Origin: Leadbetterella lacunae
GTDB lineage: Bacteria > Bacteroidota > Bacteroidia > Cytophagales > Spirosomataceae
Length of the DNA stretch: 64,000 nt
Reading direction: 5' to 3'
Assembly (NCBI RefSeq): GCF_042649125.1
Contig: NZ_JBHRYQ010000001.1
Coordinates: 930,001 to 994,000, forward strand
The notes beneath the pieces are model-generated. The model worked only from the letters and a program-made list of their open reading frames with translations, ran no database searches and was not told where the DNA came from. The translations under genes and the position numbers were made by a program. Numbering within the stretch: the first letter of the stretch is position 1; each line of letters opens with the position of its first letter. This document shows, in pieces, positions 25,275 through 33,922 of the stretch.

Positions 25275-26406
25275 ATTCAAAAAATAAACTTGAAGTTATT
25301 CTATCGGAAAATATTCTACCCTTTTCGGTAATCACAATATTTTGAGTCCGCATAGTTACCCAACCATTCATTATGAACTCATTTAATGCCTCATAAAACT
25401 CTTTTGGCACCTCACCAGCTATTTCTTTTAATATGCTGATATTAATACCCCAAATGGTTCTTAAACCACACAAGATATAGTCGTTTACTTTGTCAGTAAT
25501 ACTTAAAATCTCTTCTTGAGTGGCAAGATGACCTGCATCTAAAGCTTTTATGTATTTTGCGTTATTGGCAACATTGGCAAATCGCTTTTCTAAGTCGTAC
25601 GAATGAGCGGATGGGCCAATTCCCAAATAGGCTTTATTTTTCCAATATGAAGTATTGTGAACTGCGTAAGCTCCATTTTTTGCAAAATTTGAAACCTCAT
25701 ATTGCTCATATCCCAATTCTTTTAAAGTTTTAGTTAAAATATTAAATTGCTCTTCAGCATATTCATCTTCAACTTCTTTAAGTTTTCCCTGCTTTTTCCA
25801 AGCACCCAACACCGTTTTGTTTTCTATGGTAAGGTTGTACGCCGAAACATGGGGCAGATTATATTTGGCAATAATTTCTAAATCTTGTTTCAGAACTTCG
25901 TGGCCTAGTTCTCCATTTTGATCGATAAGCGAATAAATTAAATCTACGCTAATATTAGGCAAACCATCAGCTATGAGCATCTCTAGGGAAGTAATTGCGT
26001 CTGCCCGCGTGTGAGCCCTATTCATGAAGTTTAAAGCTGACTCATCAAAGGTTTGGATGCCTAGACTGATTCTGTTTACACCAAAGTGCTTCCAAGTTTT
26101 TATGTTTTCTAAAGAAATATCATCCGGATTTGCCTCAAGCGTAATTTCTTCTATTTGGCTTAAATCATAAATTGATTTTATTTTAGAGAAAATCAATTCA
26201 AAATCTGCAAATTCTAATAGGGAAGGAGTGCCCCCACCAAAGTAAATGGTCTTCAAACTCTTTTGTTTCAGGAAATCTTTCTGAAGTTCAAGTTCCTTAA
26301 CCATCGCAGCCACCATCTCAGTTTTGCGACTGGTATTGGTCACAAAGTGGAAATCACAGTAATGGCATGCTTTTTTACAGAAAGGAACATGCAGGTATAA
26401 ATGCAT
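25273..26406 (-). CDS. hemW: HemW, radical SAM heme chaperone
   Basis: A 377-residue radical SAM protein related to HemN. The 4Fe-4S motif CKKACHYC gives Cys10, Cys14 and Cys17. The HemW-type heme-binding region has VHNTSYWKNKAYLG and GPSAHSY. HemW inserts heme into respiratory proteins and lacks coproporphyrinogen dehydrogenase activity; older annotations call it HemN. Its ATG overlaps the stop of the upstream methyltransferase gene by one base (TAATG), so the two are translationally coupled. Confidence 0.92.
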   Translation of the reverse strand: MHLYLHVPFCKKACHYCDFHFVTNTSRKTEMVAAMVKELELQKDFLKQKSLKTIYFGGGTPSLLEFADFELIFSKIKSIYDLSQIEEITLEANPDDISLENIKTWKHFGVNRISLGIQTFDESALNFMNRAHTRADAITSLEMLIADGLPNISVDLIYSLIDQNGELGHEVLKQDLEIIAKYNLPHVSAYNLTIENKTVLGAWKKQGKLKEVEDEYAEEQFNILTKTLKELGYEQYEVSNFAKNGAYAVHNTSYWKNKAYLGIGPSAHSYDLEKRFANVANNAKYIKALDAGHLATQEEILSITDKVNDYILCGLRTIWGINISILKEIAGEVPKEFYEALNEFIMNGWVTMRTQNIVITEKGRIFSDRITSSLFFE

Positions 26407-27179
26407 TATTTGGTAGCCACAAAAAAGTAATCAATACATTTTTCAGGCTCATTGCTCAGGTAATGATCATCCCAGTTAATTTCTGCTGCTAAGCCTTCAG
26501 ACTGATCCAGTAGTTTGTTTCTGTTCATTCTGTTAAGAAACTCATAGGGAGCTCTGAGCATCCAAGCGGGCAGGTTGTACTGTAGATTAAAAATATCCCA
26601 ACGCATAATTTTGCGAACAGAAGCCTTGTTTTGTTCGTAATATTCCCAAACTTTATCGTTTCCACCCACACCCTTTGCATCCAGAGTTTTAAAATACTTA
26701 AGCATTAAGCTTTTCAATTCCTCCGTTTTATATTCTCTAATGTGCCATGGATTTCTACTTAAAGAATACTCTTTGTTCACTGTTGTGAGCAATATCTTCC
26801 CACCTGGCTTAAGTACACGATTTGCCTCTTTCAAAAACATGTGGTCATCTTGAATATGCTCTATAACCTGAAATGTTACAATAAAATCAAAGGTGTTATC
26901 CTCAAATTCACTTAAATAAGGTAAGTTGACGGTGTTAAAATAGTGCTTTGGATATTTTTCTTGTAGAGCCTTTATCAGAGGTTCGTTTTTGTCTAAACCT
27001 GTAAAGTGATCACATGCATTTATAAGCTTTTCTACGCCACGGCCCCAACCACAACCTAGTTCAAGCACTTTTCCAGAGATAATTTTAGCGGCTTCTTCGT
27101 ATGGGAAATATAATCTTTGGTGAACCGGATTATCAGATAAAATCTCAGCACTTGTTATTTCCGTGGTCGCGTATTTCAT
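26406..27179 (-). CDS. Class I SAM-dependent methyltransferase
   Basis: A 257-residue methyltransferase of the Methyltransf_11 type. The SAM-binding motif is VLELGCGWGRGVEKL (~37-51), an acidic Asp ends strand 2 (GLDKNEP), and FDFIVTFQVIEHIQD follows, then the post-motif VLKPGGKILLTT. The substrate is unknown. It sits between an LRR lipoprotein gene (4-bp gap) and hemW (1-bp overlap) on one transcript. Nothing in the sequence identifies it as a known quinone, tRNA or peptide methylase. Confidence 0.85.
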   Translation of the reverse strand: MKYATTEITSAEILSDNPVHQRLYFPYEEAAKIISGKVLELGCGWGRGVEKLINACDHFTGLDKNEPLIKALQEKYPKHYFNTVNLPYLSEFEDNTFDFIVTFQVIEHIQDDHMFLKEANRVLKPGGKILLTTVNKEYSLSRNPWHIREYKTEELKSLMLKYFKTLDAKGVGGNDKVWEYYEQNKASVRKIMRWDIFNLQYNLPAWMLRAPYEFLNRMNRNKLLDQSEGLAAEINWDDHYLSNEPEKCIDYFFVATK

Positions 27180-27183
27180 ATTT

Positions 27184-28389
27184 TTAATTACAGTTTGAAA
27201 TATAATTTGTTTGCAAGTCTTTCACCCAATCGAAATTATCGGTTGCAGTGGTAACATTGGGTACACAAATATTTAAAAGATTCGTATTGTTTTGCGTATT
27301 AAGATAAATTAAGCTCGTCAGTGGTTTTACACTTAAAGCCGTTAGTCTGTTATTTGAAACATCAATTGTTTTCAATAACAAATTCGAAGCCAAATTTACG
27401 GAGGTTAATTTATTTCCCGATACATTTAGCAATCTAAGTTTTGAATTAGAGGAAGTATTTAAAGTGGACAGTTGACAAGCCTTACATACAAAATCTTCCA
27501 AATTGCCCAAAGTTGAGATATTTATTGTAGAATATGGATTTGAACTTAGGTCAAGTGATTCAAGTTGACTTTTGGCACTTATCGAAATATTTGAAAGGCT
27601 ATTAAAACTTAACCCTATGGCTTTTAGCTTGTTTAAACTATTGATATCCAGAGCCGCCAATTTATTATTATCTGCAACCAAAACCTCCAAATTAACACAT
27701 TGGGTAATATTTAGTTGGTTTAAAAGATTGTTAAATACATAAAGCTCAACCAAAGATGTGTTTGGAGAAAAATTTAGATTAGTCAATTCATTCTTTCCTA
27801 AATTCAGTTTCCGAATTGCTCTATTTTGACCAAAATCAATAGTTTTTAGTTTATTATTAGAAAAATCTGCTTCAATCAAATTAATAAAATACTGCAAACC
27901 AGATGAATTTGAAATGTTGTAGCCTGATGCATCTATTTTAGAAGCCGCTTCGGCGTCAGCTTTAATCATTTTTCCATTCAAAATCCCTTCTGTGTCTTGT
28001 CCGCCTGTAATTAGTGCTTGCTCAAAACCCGCATCCGGAATCAAAATATACTCTTTTCCCGTAGTAAAAGTAAAATCCATACTTTCGGTGTCGCCCGTAG
28101 AGGCTTTTCCAACAAGAGTGCCCGTATAGGTGGTATTAAATGCTAAATTATTAATGGTGAAGGTATTTGCTGTGATGTTAGATGCAAGCTGAGAATTACC
28201 TAAAAAAACATCATATCTCACAGTACCTAGTCTGCTATCGTTTACTAAAGGCCAATCTACTCTTACCGAATTTCCGTTATCTAAAACCGTAGTAGTTATT
28301 ACAAAAGGAGGTATATCTGGGGGAATTTGACACGAAAACATCGCCCAAATTAAAATGCAGGAAATGGCTTTTAAAAAAAAGTGACGCAC
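27184..28389 (-). CDS. Leucine-rich-repeat lipoprotein with N-terminal FN3-like domain
   Basis: A 401-residue lipoprotein: signal ending AMFSC (Cys20 lipidated). A fibronectin-III-like domain spans about 30-110 (VDWPLVNDSRLGTVRYDVFLG). Residues ~160-375 hold about ten leucine-rich repeats of about 21 residues (for example LRLLNVSGNKLTSVNLAS). It ends with a short Cys-containing cap (NICVPN...NYISNCN). Probably surface-exposed and involved in binding, partner unknown. It is the first gene of the minus-strand unit LRR-methyltransferase-hemW. A perfect -7 element lies 32 bp upstream. Confidence 0.85.
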   Translation of the reverse strand: MRHFFLKAISCILIWAMFSCQIPPDIPPFVITTTVLDNGNSVRVDWPLVNDSRLGTVRYDVFLGNSQLASNITANTFTINNLAFNTTYTGTLVGKASTGDTESMDFTFTTGKEYILIPDAGFEQALITGGQDTEGILNGKMIKADAEAASKIDASGYNISNSSGLQYFINLIEADFSNNKLKTIDFGQNRAIRKLNLGKNELTNLNFSPNTSLVELYVFNNLLNQLNITQCVNLEVLVADNNKLAALDINSLNKLKAIGLSFNSLSNISISAKSQLESLDLSSNPYSTINISTLGNLEDFVCKACQLSTLNTSSNSKLRLLNVSGNKLTSVNLASNLLLKTIDVSNNRLTALSVKPLTSLIYLNTQNNTNLLNICVPNVTTATDNFDWVKDLQTNYISNCN

Positions 28390-28420
28390 GTGTTTTATTT
28401 TGAAATAGTTAATTTAATGA

Positions 28421-28453
28421 CAAAAATAAGGGATAATTTTGCATTCGAGCAAA
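28421..28453 (-). promoter_or_regulatory. Promoter of the LRR-methyltransferase-hemW operon
   Basis: The minus strand reads TTTG (28450-28453) at -33 and TATTTTTG (28421-28428) at -7, separated by 21 bp. That spacing fits the Bacteroidota sigma-ABfr consensus. Confidence 0.65.
28434..28441 (+). promoter_or_regulatory. TAnnTTTG -7 element for queG
   Basis: TAATTTTG followed by CA, 48 bp before the queG ATG. It lies between the -33 and -7 elements of the divergent promoter. Confidence 0.6.
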
Positions 28454-28489
28454 AATCAACATATTTGTGTTAGTCTTCAATTTTAGGAA

Positions 28490-29419
28490 ATGAATAAAAC
28501 AGCAAAAGAAAATCATAAAAACATAGTTAAACTATCTGCTCAGAAGTTTGGCTTTGACTTTTGTGGTATATCCAAAGCTGATTTTTTAGAGGAGGAAGCT
28601 CCATTATTAGAGAATTGGCTCAATAAAAATTACAACGGAAAAATGGCCTACATGGCCAATCACTTTGACAAAAGACTCGACCCAAGAAAACTTGTGGAAG
28701 GAGCAAAGTCTGTGATCACGGTTATTCTAAATTATTTCCCCGAAGAGCGGTTGCCTGAAGGCGAAAACGATATCAAAATCTCAAAATATGCTTACGGAAC
28801 AGATTATCATTTTATAATGAAAGAAAAACTGAAAAGTATGTTTGCCGAAATACAAGCTCAAATAGGGGACATCGAAGGTCGAGTTTTTGTAGATTCTGCA
28901 CCGGTTATGGATAAGGCCTGGGCTAAAAAATCGGGTGCGGGCTGGATGGGAAAAAATACAAATATTATCAATAGAAAAATCGGGAGCTTCTTTTTTATTG
29001 GTGAAATAATTTGCGATTTAGAACTTGAACCCGATGGACCAATTAAAGACTATTGCGGCACATGCACGGCATGTATAGACGCATGCCCTACAGATGCAAT
29101 AACAGGTCCGTATGAAGTAGACGGCAGCAAATGCATCAGTTATTTGACCATAGAGTTAAAAGAAGCAATCCCTGCGGAGTTTAAAGGTAAAATGGGCAAT
29201 TGGGCTTTCGGTTGTGATATTTGTCAGGACGTGTGCCCGTGGAATTCCTTCGCAAAACCACATAATATTACAGATTTTGAGATAAATCCGGCGTTGCAAA
29301 AGCTCGGTGACTGGGAGGAGATTACGGAGGAGATCTTTAACAAAGTTTTAAAGCTTTCGCCCATAAAAAGAACGAAATACGAAGGTATAAAAAGGAATTT
29401 TAGCTTTCTTAAGTCTTAA
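28490..29419 (+). CDS. queG: QueG, epoxyqueuosine reductase
   Basis: A 309-residue cobalamin-dependent iron-sulfur enzyme that makes the last step to queuosine in tRNA. The N-terminal B12-binding domain has VITVILNYFP and the catalytic-region VFVDSAPVMDKAWAKKSG. Two 4Fe-4S motifs follow: CGTCTACIDACP and GCDICQDVCPWN. The length is typical for the short form. It converges with the TPR gene downstream with one base between stop codons. Confidence 0.95.
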   Translation: MNKTAKENHKNIVKLSAQKFGFDFCGISKADFLEEEAPLLENWLNKNYNGKMAYMANHFDKRLDPRKLVEGAKSVITVILNYFPEERLPEGENDIKISKYAYGTDYHFIMKEKLKSMFAEIQAQIGDIEGRVFVDSAPVMDKAWAKKSGAGWMGKNTNIINRKIGSFFFIGEIICDLELEPDGPIKDYCGTCTACIDACPTDAITGPYEVDGSKCISYLTIELKEAIPAEFKGKMGNWAFGCDICQDVCPWNSFAKPHNITDFEINPALQKLGDWEEITEEIFNKVLKLSPIKRTKYEGIKRNFSFLKS

Positions 29420-29420
29420 C

Positions 29421-30431
29421 TCAACAACCTGCATTCAATAATTCAGACTTGCCATCTTTGAGCGTTTTGCCTGTTTTTATGTGTTTACAAGCTGAGTTTT
29501 TATCCCCGATTTTCAGATATCCTTTACCCAAAAAATAATAAATGTATTCAACGTCTGGATGTGCCTTTTCAAGATTTGTTAAGGTATTAATACCATTTTT
29601 AGCATCTCCGTAGCTTATTTCATAAATGCCTCTATTTCTTATGGTGTAAGGATTTTCGGCCGCTATACGCTCCGATTTATCCAAATAGTTTTTTGCAGTT
29701 GATTGGGAATTTGTTTCTAAATAACACAGCGTTAGGTTATTCAATATAATGATATCAATCGGATTTACTTTTTCGGCTTTTTTCAAATACTCAATTGCCT
29801 CACTGAGCTTATTTTCCTTTTCGTAAATTGTCGCTAAATTATTAAGTGCATAGGCAAAATTAGGGTTAATTTTTAATGCTTTTTCAAATTCAGTTTTTGC
29901 CTTTTGGTTTTCATTTTGAAGCGTGTACACATACCCGAGATTAGTGATTGCTTCCACATTTTGTGGGTCAAGTCTTACAGATTCAGTTAGGGCAAACAGA
30001 CCTTCCGATATTTTATTCATTTTTATCGAATTCTGACCAAAATGATTCATAAAATCGCTCGAATCTTTGTATTTATGTTGAATATCTTTGAAAAGTGCCT
30101 CACTTTCGGGTAATTTATTTTGATCCGAAAATAGCTTTGCTAAATTATATTTGGCTTCAATAAAGGTAGCATCTAGGGCAATAGCCTTCTCAAAATCCTC
30201 TTTAGCTTCTTTATGTTTTTCTAATTTTAAATAAACCACCCCACGGTTATTGTAAGCATCGGCAAAGTTTCCATCTTTTTCTATAGCTTCCGAAAAGAAG
30301 GTTAAGGCTTGGTCTAATTCATTTTTTTTAAAATGATAGTTACCTCTTTTAAAAAATTCAGCAGATTCCTTCTTACTTTTGCAGCCAACAAAACCAAATA
30401 CCGTAATAAGTATTAAAATATAAACTTTCAT
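29421..30431 (-). CDS. TPR-repeat lipoprotein
   Basis: 336 residues from the ATG at 30431. This start gives MKVYILILITVFGFVGC, a standard lipoprotein signal with Cys17; a longer reading from 30494 would add 21 residues before the signal and is rejected. Eight or more tetratricopeptide repeats follow (ADAYNNRGVVYLKLEKHKEA, VEAITNLGYVYTLQNENQKA, and so on), then a terminal repeat pair with Cys residues. It probably acts as an envelope scaffold for protein contacts; the partner is unknown. It is divergent from the small-protein gene with 18 bp between start codons. Confidence 0.83.
   Translation of the reverse strand: MKVYILILITVFGFVGCKSKKESAEFFKRGNYHFKKNELDQALTFFSEAIEKDGNFADAYNNRGVVYLKLEKHKEAKEDFEKAIALDATFIEAKYNLAKLFSDQNKLPESEALFKDIQHKYKDSSDFMNHFGQNSIKMNKISEGLFALTESVRLDPQNVEAITNLGYVYTLQNENQKAKTEFEKALKINPNFAYALNNLATIYEKENKLSEAIEYLKKAEKVNPIDIIILNNLTLCYLETNSQSTAKNYLDKSERIAAENPYTIRNRGIYEISYGDAKNGINTLTNLEKAHPDVEYIYYFLGKGYLKIGDKNSACKHIKTGKTLKDGKSELLNAGC
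30374..30381 (+). promoter_or_regulatory. TAnnTTTG -7 element for the 80-aa gene, inside the TPR gene
   Basis: TACTTTTG followed by CAG, 68 bp before the ATG at 30450, within the coding region of the divergent TPR gene. Confidence 0.45.
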
Positions 30432-30449
30432 AAACAAATAAATATCAAC

Positions 30450-30692
30450 ATGAGATTCGTTAAAGAAATAGAAAACGATTATTGTAAAACACAATTATAC
30501 AGTTTTAACAACAAATATATCATAAAGTTCGAAGCTGGTATGTATGAACAAATCTATAAAGTTTCAGAATTGGAAATTTCTGGAGAAGACGAGATAGACG
30601 AAATGCTTGGAGACTCTTTTTATAAAGGAGTTGTGAAAAGATTTCAGGAAATGGAAGAAGAATTTGAGAAAATTATAGATTCTATAGATTAA
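30450..30692 (+). CDS. Small acidic protein of unknown function (80 aa)
   Basis: A short protein not recognised as any named family. It starts MRFVKEIENDYC, has a probable beta-rich half with several aromatic residues (LYSFNNKYIIKF) and ends in an acidic amphipathic helix rich in Glu and Asp (ISGEDEIDEMLG through EEEFEKIIDSID). There is no signal peptide or membrane segment. The codon pattern and continuous frame support a real gene, as does a perfect -7 promoter element upstream. lepB follows after 81 bp with its own promoter. It may be a regulator or protein-binding factor; this is a guess. Confidence 0.65.
   Translation: MRFVKEIENDYCKTQLYSFNNKYIIKFEAGMYEQIYKVSELEISGEDEIDEMLGDSFYKGVVKRFQEMEEEFEKIIDSID
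30512..30519 (-). promoter_or_regulatory. TAnnTTTG -7 element for the TPR gene, inside the 80-aa gene
   Basis: The minus strand reads TATATTTG, 80 bp upstream of the TPR start and within the divergent small gene. Confidence 0.4.
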
Positions 30693-30712
30693 AACGAACC
30701 GTTAGTCCTTTT

Positions 30713-30746
30713 TTTGGGCTCAATTGATAATTTTAATATATTTTTG
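30713..30746 (+). promoter_or_regulatory. Promoter of lepB
   Basis: TTTG (30713-30716) at -33 and TATTTTTG (30739-30746) at -7, 22 bp apart, followed by CGAAA. The start codon is 27 bp downstream. Confidence 0.65.
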
Positions 30747-30773
30747 CGAAATTAAAATTTAACCCTTCCGTAA

Positions 30774-31901
30774 ATGGCAGAAGAAATAGAAAAAAAGAAA
30801 AAACCGAAATCGGCGTTTAGAGAATGGTGGGACTCCGTACTTTTTGCTGTAGTAGCCGCCACACTTATTAGAGGATTATTTTTGGAAGCCTACACAATAC
30901 CTACTGGCTCCATGGAAAAAAGTTTATTAGTAAACGATTTCCTTTTTGTTTCTAAGGTGCATTATGGTGCTCGTACGCCTAAAACCATTTTGCAAGTTCC
31001 TTTAACTCACCAAAAAATTTGGTTTACAGATATCCCTTCATATTTAGAATGGATACAGTTACCAAACTTTAGACTCCCTGGGTTTACAAGTGTGAAAAAT
31101 GGTGATGTAGTTGTATTTAACTATCCTGGCTGTCCAGAAAGACCTGATCAATATGGAGGTTATGATAAATATCCAGTAGACTTAAGAACAAACTATATCA
31201 AAAGATGTATTGGCATAGCAGGAGACGTTATAGAAAGCAAAAACACGGCTATCTATGTAAATAACGTATTGATGCCAAATCCGCCAAATTCTCAAAAATA
31301 TTATAAAATAGAGACCAATACCAATGTGAATCCAAAGTTGTTTAGCAAACTGGGAATTACAGAAAGAGGTTCTAATACAGACAATGGTAAGTATTATTAT
31401 GATATTAATGCAACTGAATCAGCCTTGGCTGACCTAAAAACCAATGATTTCGTGACAAACGTATATCCCGACCTAATAGCGAAAGGAGATACGATGACCT
31501 ATTACAATAGTTTCCCGTATGGTTCGAAGTTGTTTCATAACAACAGAGATAACTTTGGCCCGATTACAGTTCCAAAAAAAGGAATGAAGATTGTTTTGGA
31601 CGAAAGAAACCTAGCTCTTTACAAATCAGTAATAACTACGTTTGACCTAAACAAAGACGCTGTTTACAAAGACGGAAAGATTTATTTAGATGGCAAGGCG
31701 ATTACAGAATATACCTTTAACCAAGACTATTACTTCATGATGGGAGATAATCGTTACGAGTCTGATGATTCGAGGTTCTGGGGATTTGTACCAGCTGACC
31801 ACATCGTAGGTAAAGCAGTGTTTATTTGGATGTCATTAGACGCTGAAGGAAACTTATTCAATAAAATCAGATGGAGCAGATTATTTAGCTTAATCAAATA
31901 A
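30774..31901 (+). CDS. lepB: Signal peptidase I
   Basis: A 375-residue type I signal peptidase, longer than E. coli LepB's catalytic part because of a Bacteroidota insertion between boxes. One N-terminal membrane helix spans ~20-38. The catalytic Ser46 lies in PTGSMEKSL, followed by GDVVVFNYPG. The catalytic Lys143 lies in NYIKRCIGIAGD, and the C-terminal box is GDNRYESDDSRFWGFVP. It removes signal peptides of exported proteins at the inner membrane. It has its own promoter and a strong bidirectional terminator. Confidence 0.96.
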   Translation: MAEEIEKKKKPKSAFREWWDSVLFAVVAATLIRGLFLEAYTIPTGSMEKSLLVNDFLFVSKVHYGARTPKTILQVPLTHQKIWFTDIPSYLEWIQLPNFRLPGFTSVKNGDVVVFNYPGCPERPDQYGGYDKYPVDLRTNYIKRCIGIAGDVIESKNTAIYVNNVLMPNPPNSQKYYKIETNTNVNPKLFSKLGITERGSNTDNGKYYYDINATESALADLKTNDFVTNVYPDLIAKGDTMTYYNSFPYGSKLFHNNRDNFGPITVPKKGMKIVLDERNLALYKSVITTFDLNKDAVYKDGKIYLDGKAITEYTFNQDYYFMMGDNRYESDDSRFWGFVPADHIVGKAVFIWMSLDAEGNLFNKIRWSRLFSLIK

Positions 31902-31918
31902 TCTCAGAACATAGTAGT

Positions 31919-31958
31919 AAAAAGGCTCGTTGAAAAGTTTTTCAACGAGCCTTTTTTT
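31919..31958. terminator. Bidirectional terminator between lepB and the RlmL-like gene
   Basis: GGCTCGTTGAAAA (31924-31936) pairs perfectly with TTTTCAACGAGCC (31939-31951), flanked by an A run and a T7 run. The T run reaches the stop codon of the convergent gene. Confidence 0.92.
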
Positions 31959-33096
31959 ATTCCTCCATTCTACCTTCAAACATTTTGTACTGCTGAAGTC
32001 GAGCGTCAAGACCGCCATTCATAAGGTCTATTTTTTTATCGGCTCGTAATCCCAACACTTTAAGGGCTACGTGGTCAGAGCTTATAATCCAAGCCTCAAA
32101 ACCCGCATATCGCTGTTTAAGCGTATCGCCTATTCTTTCATAAAAATCTTTGATATTATCCAAGCTCAAACGCTCACCATAAGGAGGGTTCAAGAATAAA
32201 AAACCATTTTCAGTACTTGGACTAGATTCGAAGAAATCCTCCTCTTTTACTTGTATGTATTCTTCCACACCTGCATTTGAAGCATTATTTGCAATTATAC
32301 CAAGGCTTTCGGTAGTAATGTCGCTACAGAAAAACTTACACTCCGGATCCACAATTTGATTTTTCAATTCATCATAAACCCTATCAAACAAACGCTCATT
32401 AAAATCAGGCCATCTTTCAAAAGCAAATGACCTGTTGATACCAGGAGGAATATTAGCCGCGATATATGCAGCCTCTATGCTAAACGTGCCCGAACCAGCC
32501 ATAGGGTCAAGGAACGGGGCTTTTTTATCCCATCCACTTAATAAAATTATTCCGGCTGCCAGAGCCTCGTTTATAGGTGCTTCGTTGGCATTTGTTCTGT
32601 ATCCTCTACGGTCTAAACTTATACCCGTAGAGTCAAGCGAAACTGATATTTCTTGACGGTTTACGTGAATATTAATTTTTAAATCAGGATTCTTTGTATC
32701 TATGCTCGGGCGTTCACCGGTTTTGTTTCTAAATCTATCTACAATCCCATCTTTAGTTTTGAGGGCCACATATTGAGAATGCGTAAAAGTAGTACCCGAA
32801 ACTATTGCGTCTATGGCAAATGTATTGCGGTTATCCATAAGGTTTTCCCAAGGATATTCGTGAATTTCTCTGTAAAGGTCATGCTCATTTTCGGCAATAA
32901 AACTATAAATAGGAACCAACACACGAAGTGCAGTCCTCAACTTAAGATTTGCTTTATACAAAATTTCGTCGGAGCCATTATAACGAACCGCTCTTTTCAA
33001 AACTTCTATTTCTTGTCCTCCTAATTCAAAAATTTCATCGGCTAATACTTCCTCTAAACCTTTAAGCGTAGTAGCTACTTGTTCGTAAATTGCCAT
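31957..33096 (-). CDS. THUMP-domain class I rRNA methyltransferase, RlmL-like
   Basis: A 379-residue RNA methyltransferase. The N-terminal ferredoxin-like plus THUMP region is ~1-155 (VATTLKGLEEVLADEI and the LDSTGISLDRRGYR strand). The C-terminal Rossmann domain has the SAM motif FLDPMAGSGTFSIEAA and the N2-guanine motif FLNPPYGERL. It matches the N-terminal half of E. coli RlmKL, which makes m2G2445 in 23S rRNA; a tRNA guanine target (TrmN-like) is the alternative. ung lies 27 bp upstream on the same strand, so the two may be co-transcribed. Confidence 0.85.
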   Translation of the reverse strand: MAIYEQVATTLKGLEEVLADEIFELGGQEIEVLKRAVRYNGSDEILYKANLKLRTALRVLVPIYSFIAENEHDLYREIHEYPWENLMDNRNTFAIDAIVSGTTFTHSQYVALKTKDGIVDRFRNKTGERPSIDTKNPDLKINIHVNRQEISVSLDSTGISLDRRGYRTNANEAPINEALAAGIILLSGWDKKAPFLDPMAGSGTFSIEAAYIAANIPPGINRSFAFERWPDFNERLFDRVYDELKNQIVDPECKFFCSDITTESLGIIANNASNAGVEEYIQVKEEDFFESSPSTENGFLFLNPPYGERLSLDNIKDFYERIGDTLKQRYAGFEAWIISSDHVALKVLGLRADKKIDLMNGGLDARLQQYKMFEGRMEE

Positions 33097-33123
33097 ATTC
33101 TAATATTAATAACGATTTTTTTA

Positions 33124-33789
33124 TTACCATGAAATGGGAGTTTTCCCATTTGTGATCAAATATGTGTTGGTTTGAGAAAAGTGTTTGTTTCCAAACCAAC
33201 CCCCAAAGTTAGCCGATAATGGCGAAGGATGCTTGGCCTTTAACACAAAGTGTTTGTTAGAATCGATTATTTCTCCTTTTTTCTGGGCATAACTGCCCCA
33301 AAGTAAAAAAACTACACCCGATTGACTATCGTTTATTTTTTTAATGACGGCATCCGTAAAAGTCTCCCAACCTTTTTTTTGATGTGAAGCTGCTTTTCCG
33401 GCCTCTACACTCAACGTGGCATTGAGCAATAAAACGCCTTGTTTTGCCCATCGTTCCAAATTTCCAGAAAACGGAATATCAATCCCTAAATCGGATTTTA
33501 ACTCCTTAAAAATGTTTGCGAGTGAAGGAGGGAACTTAACACCGTCATTTACCGAAAAACAAAGCCCGTTTGCCTGCCCAGGTCCATGGTAGGGGTCTTG
33601 CCCAATAATTACAACTTTCAAATCACCCAACGGGAATTGATTAAAAGCATTAAAAATTAAACTTTTGGGTGGATAACATACTTGGGCACTATATTCGTTA
33701 TCTATGAAACTTAAAAGCTCTACAAAATAGGGCTTGGTAAATTCTTCAGATAAATATTTTTGCCAAGAAGATTCTATGTTTAAATGCAT
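33124..33789 (-). CDS. ung: Uracil-DNA glycosylase, family 1
   Basis: A 221-residue UDG. The catalytic Asp65 is in GQDPYHGPGQANG, LLLNATLSVE is conserved, and His187 in HPSPLSA is the second catalytic residue. It removes uracil from DNA as the first step of base-excision repair. The start at 33789 (MHLNIESSWQKYL) gives the standard family N-terminus and length. Confidence 0.96.
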   Translation of the reverse strand: MHLNIESSWQKYLSEEFTKPYFVELLSFIDNEYSAQVCYPPKSLIFNAFNQFPLGDLKVVIIGQDPYHGPGQANGLCFSVNDGVKFPPSLANIFKELKSDLGIDIPFSGNLERWAKQGVLLLNATLSVEAGKAASHQKKGWETFTDAVIKKINDSQSGVVFLLWGSYAQKKGEIIDSNKHFVLKAKHPSPLSANFGGWFGNKHFSQTNTYLITNGKTPISW

Positions 33790-33922
33790 ATAATTAATAA
33801 AAAGTGAGCAAAAGTCTTGAAAAAGATAACATTTATCAATTAAAATTGAATTCTTTTAAAAATATTATTTTATTTACGTAACAAATAGTCACGTGCGGTT
33901 GTAATAAGTAAAACTAAAGTAT

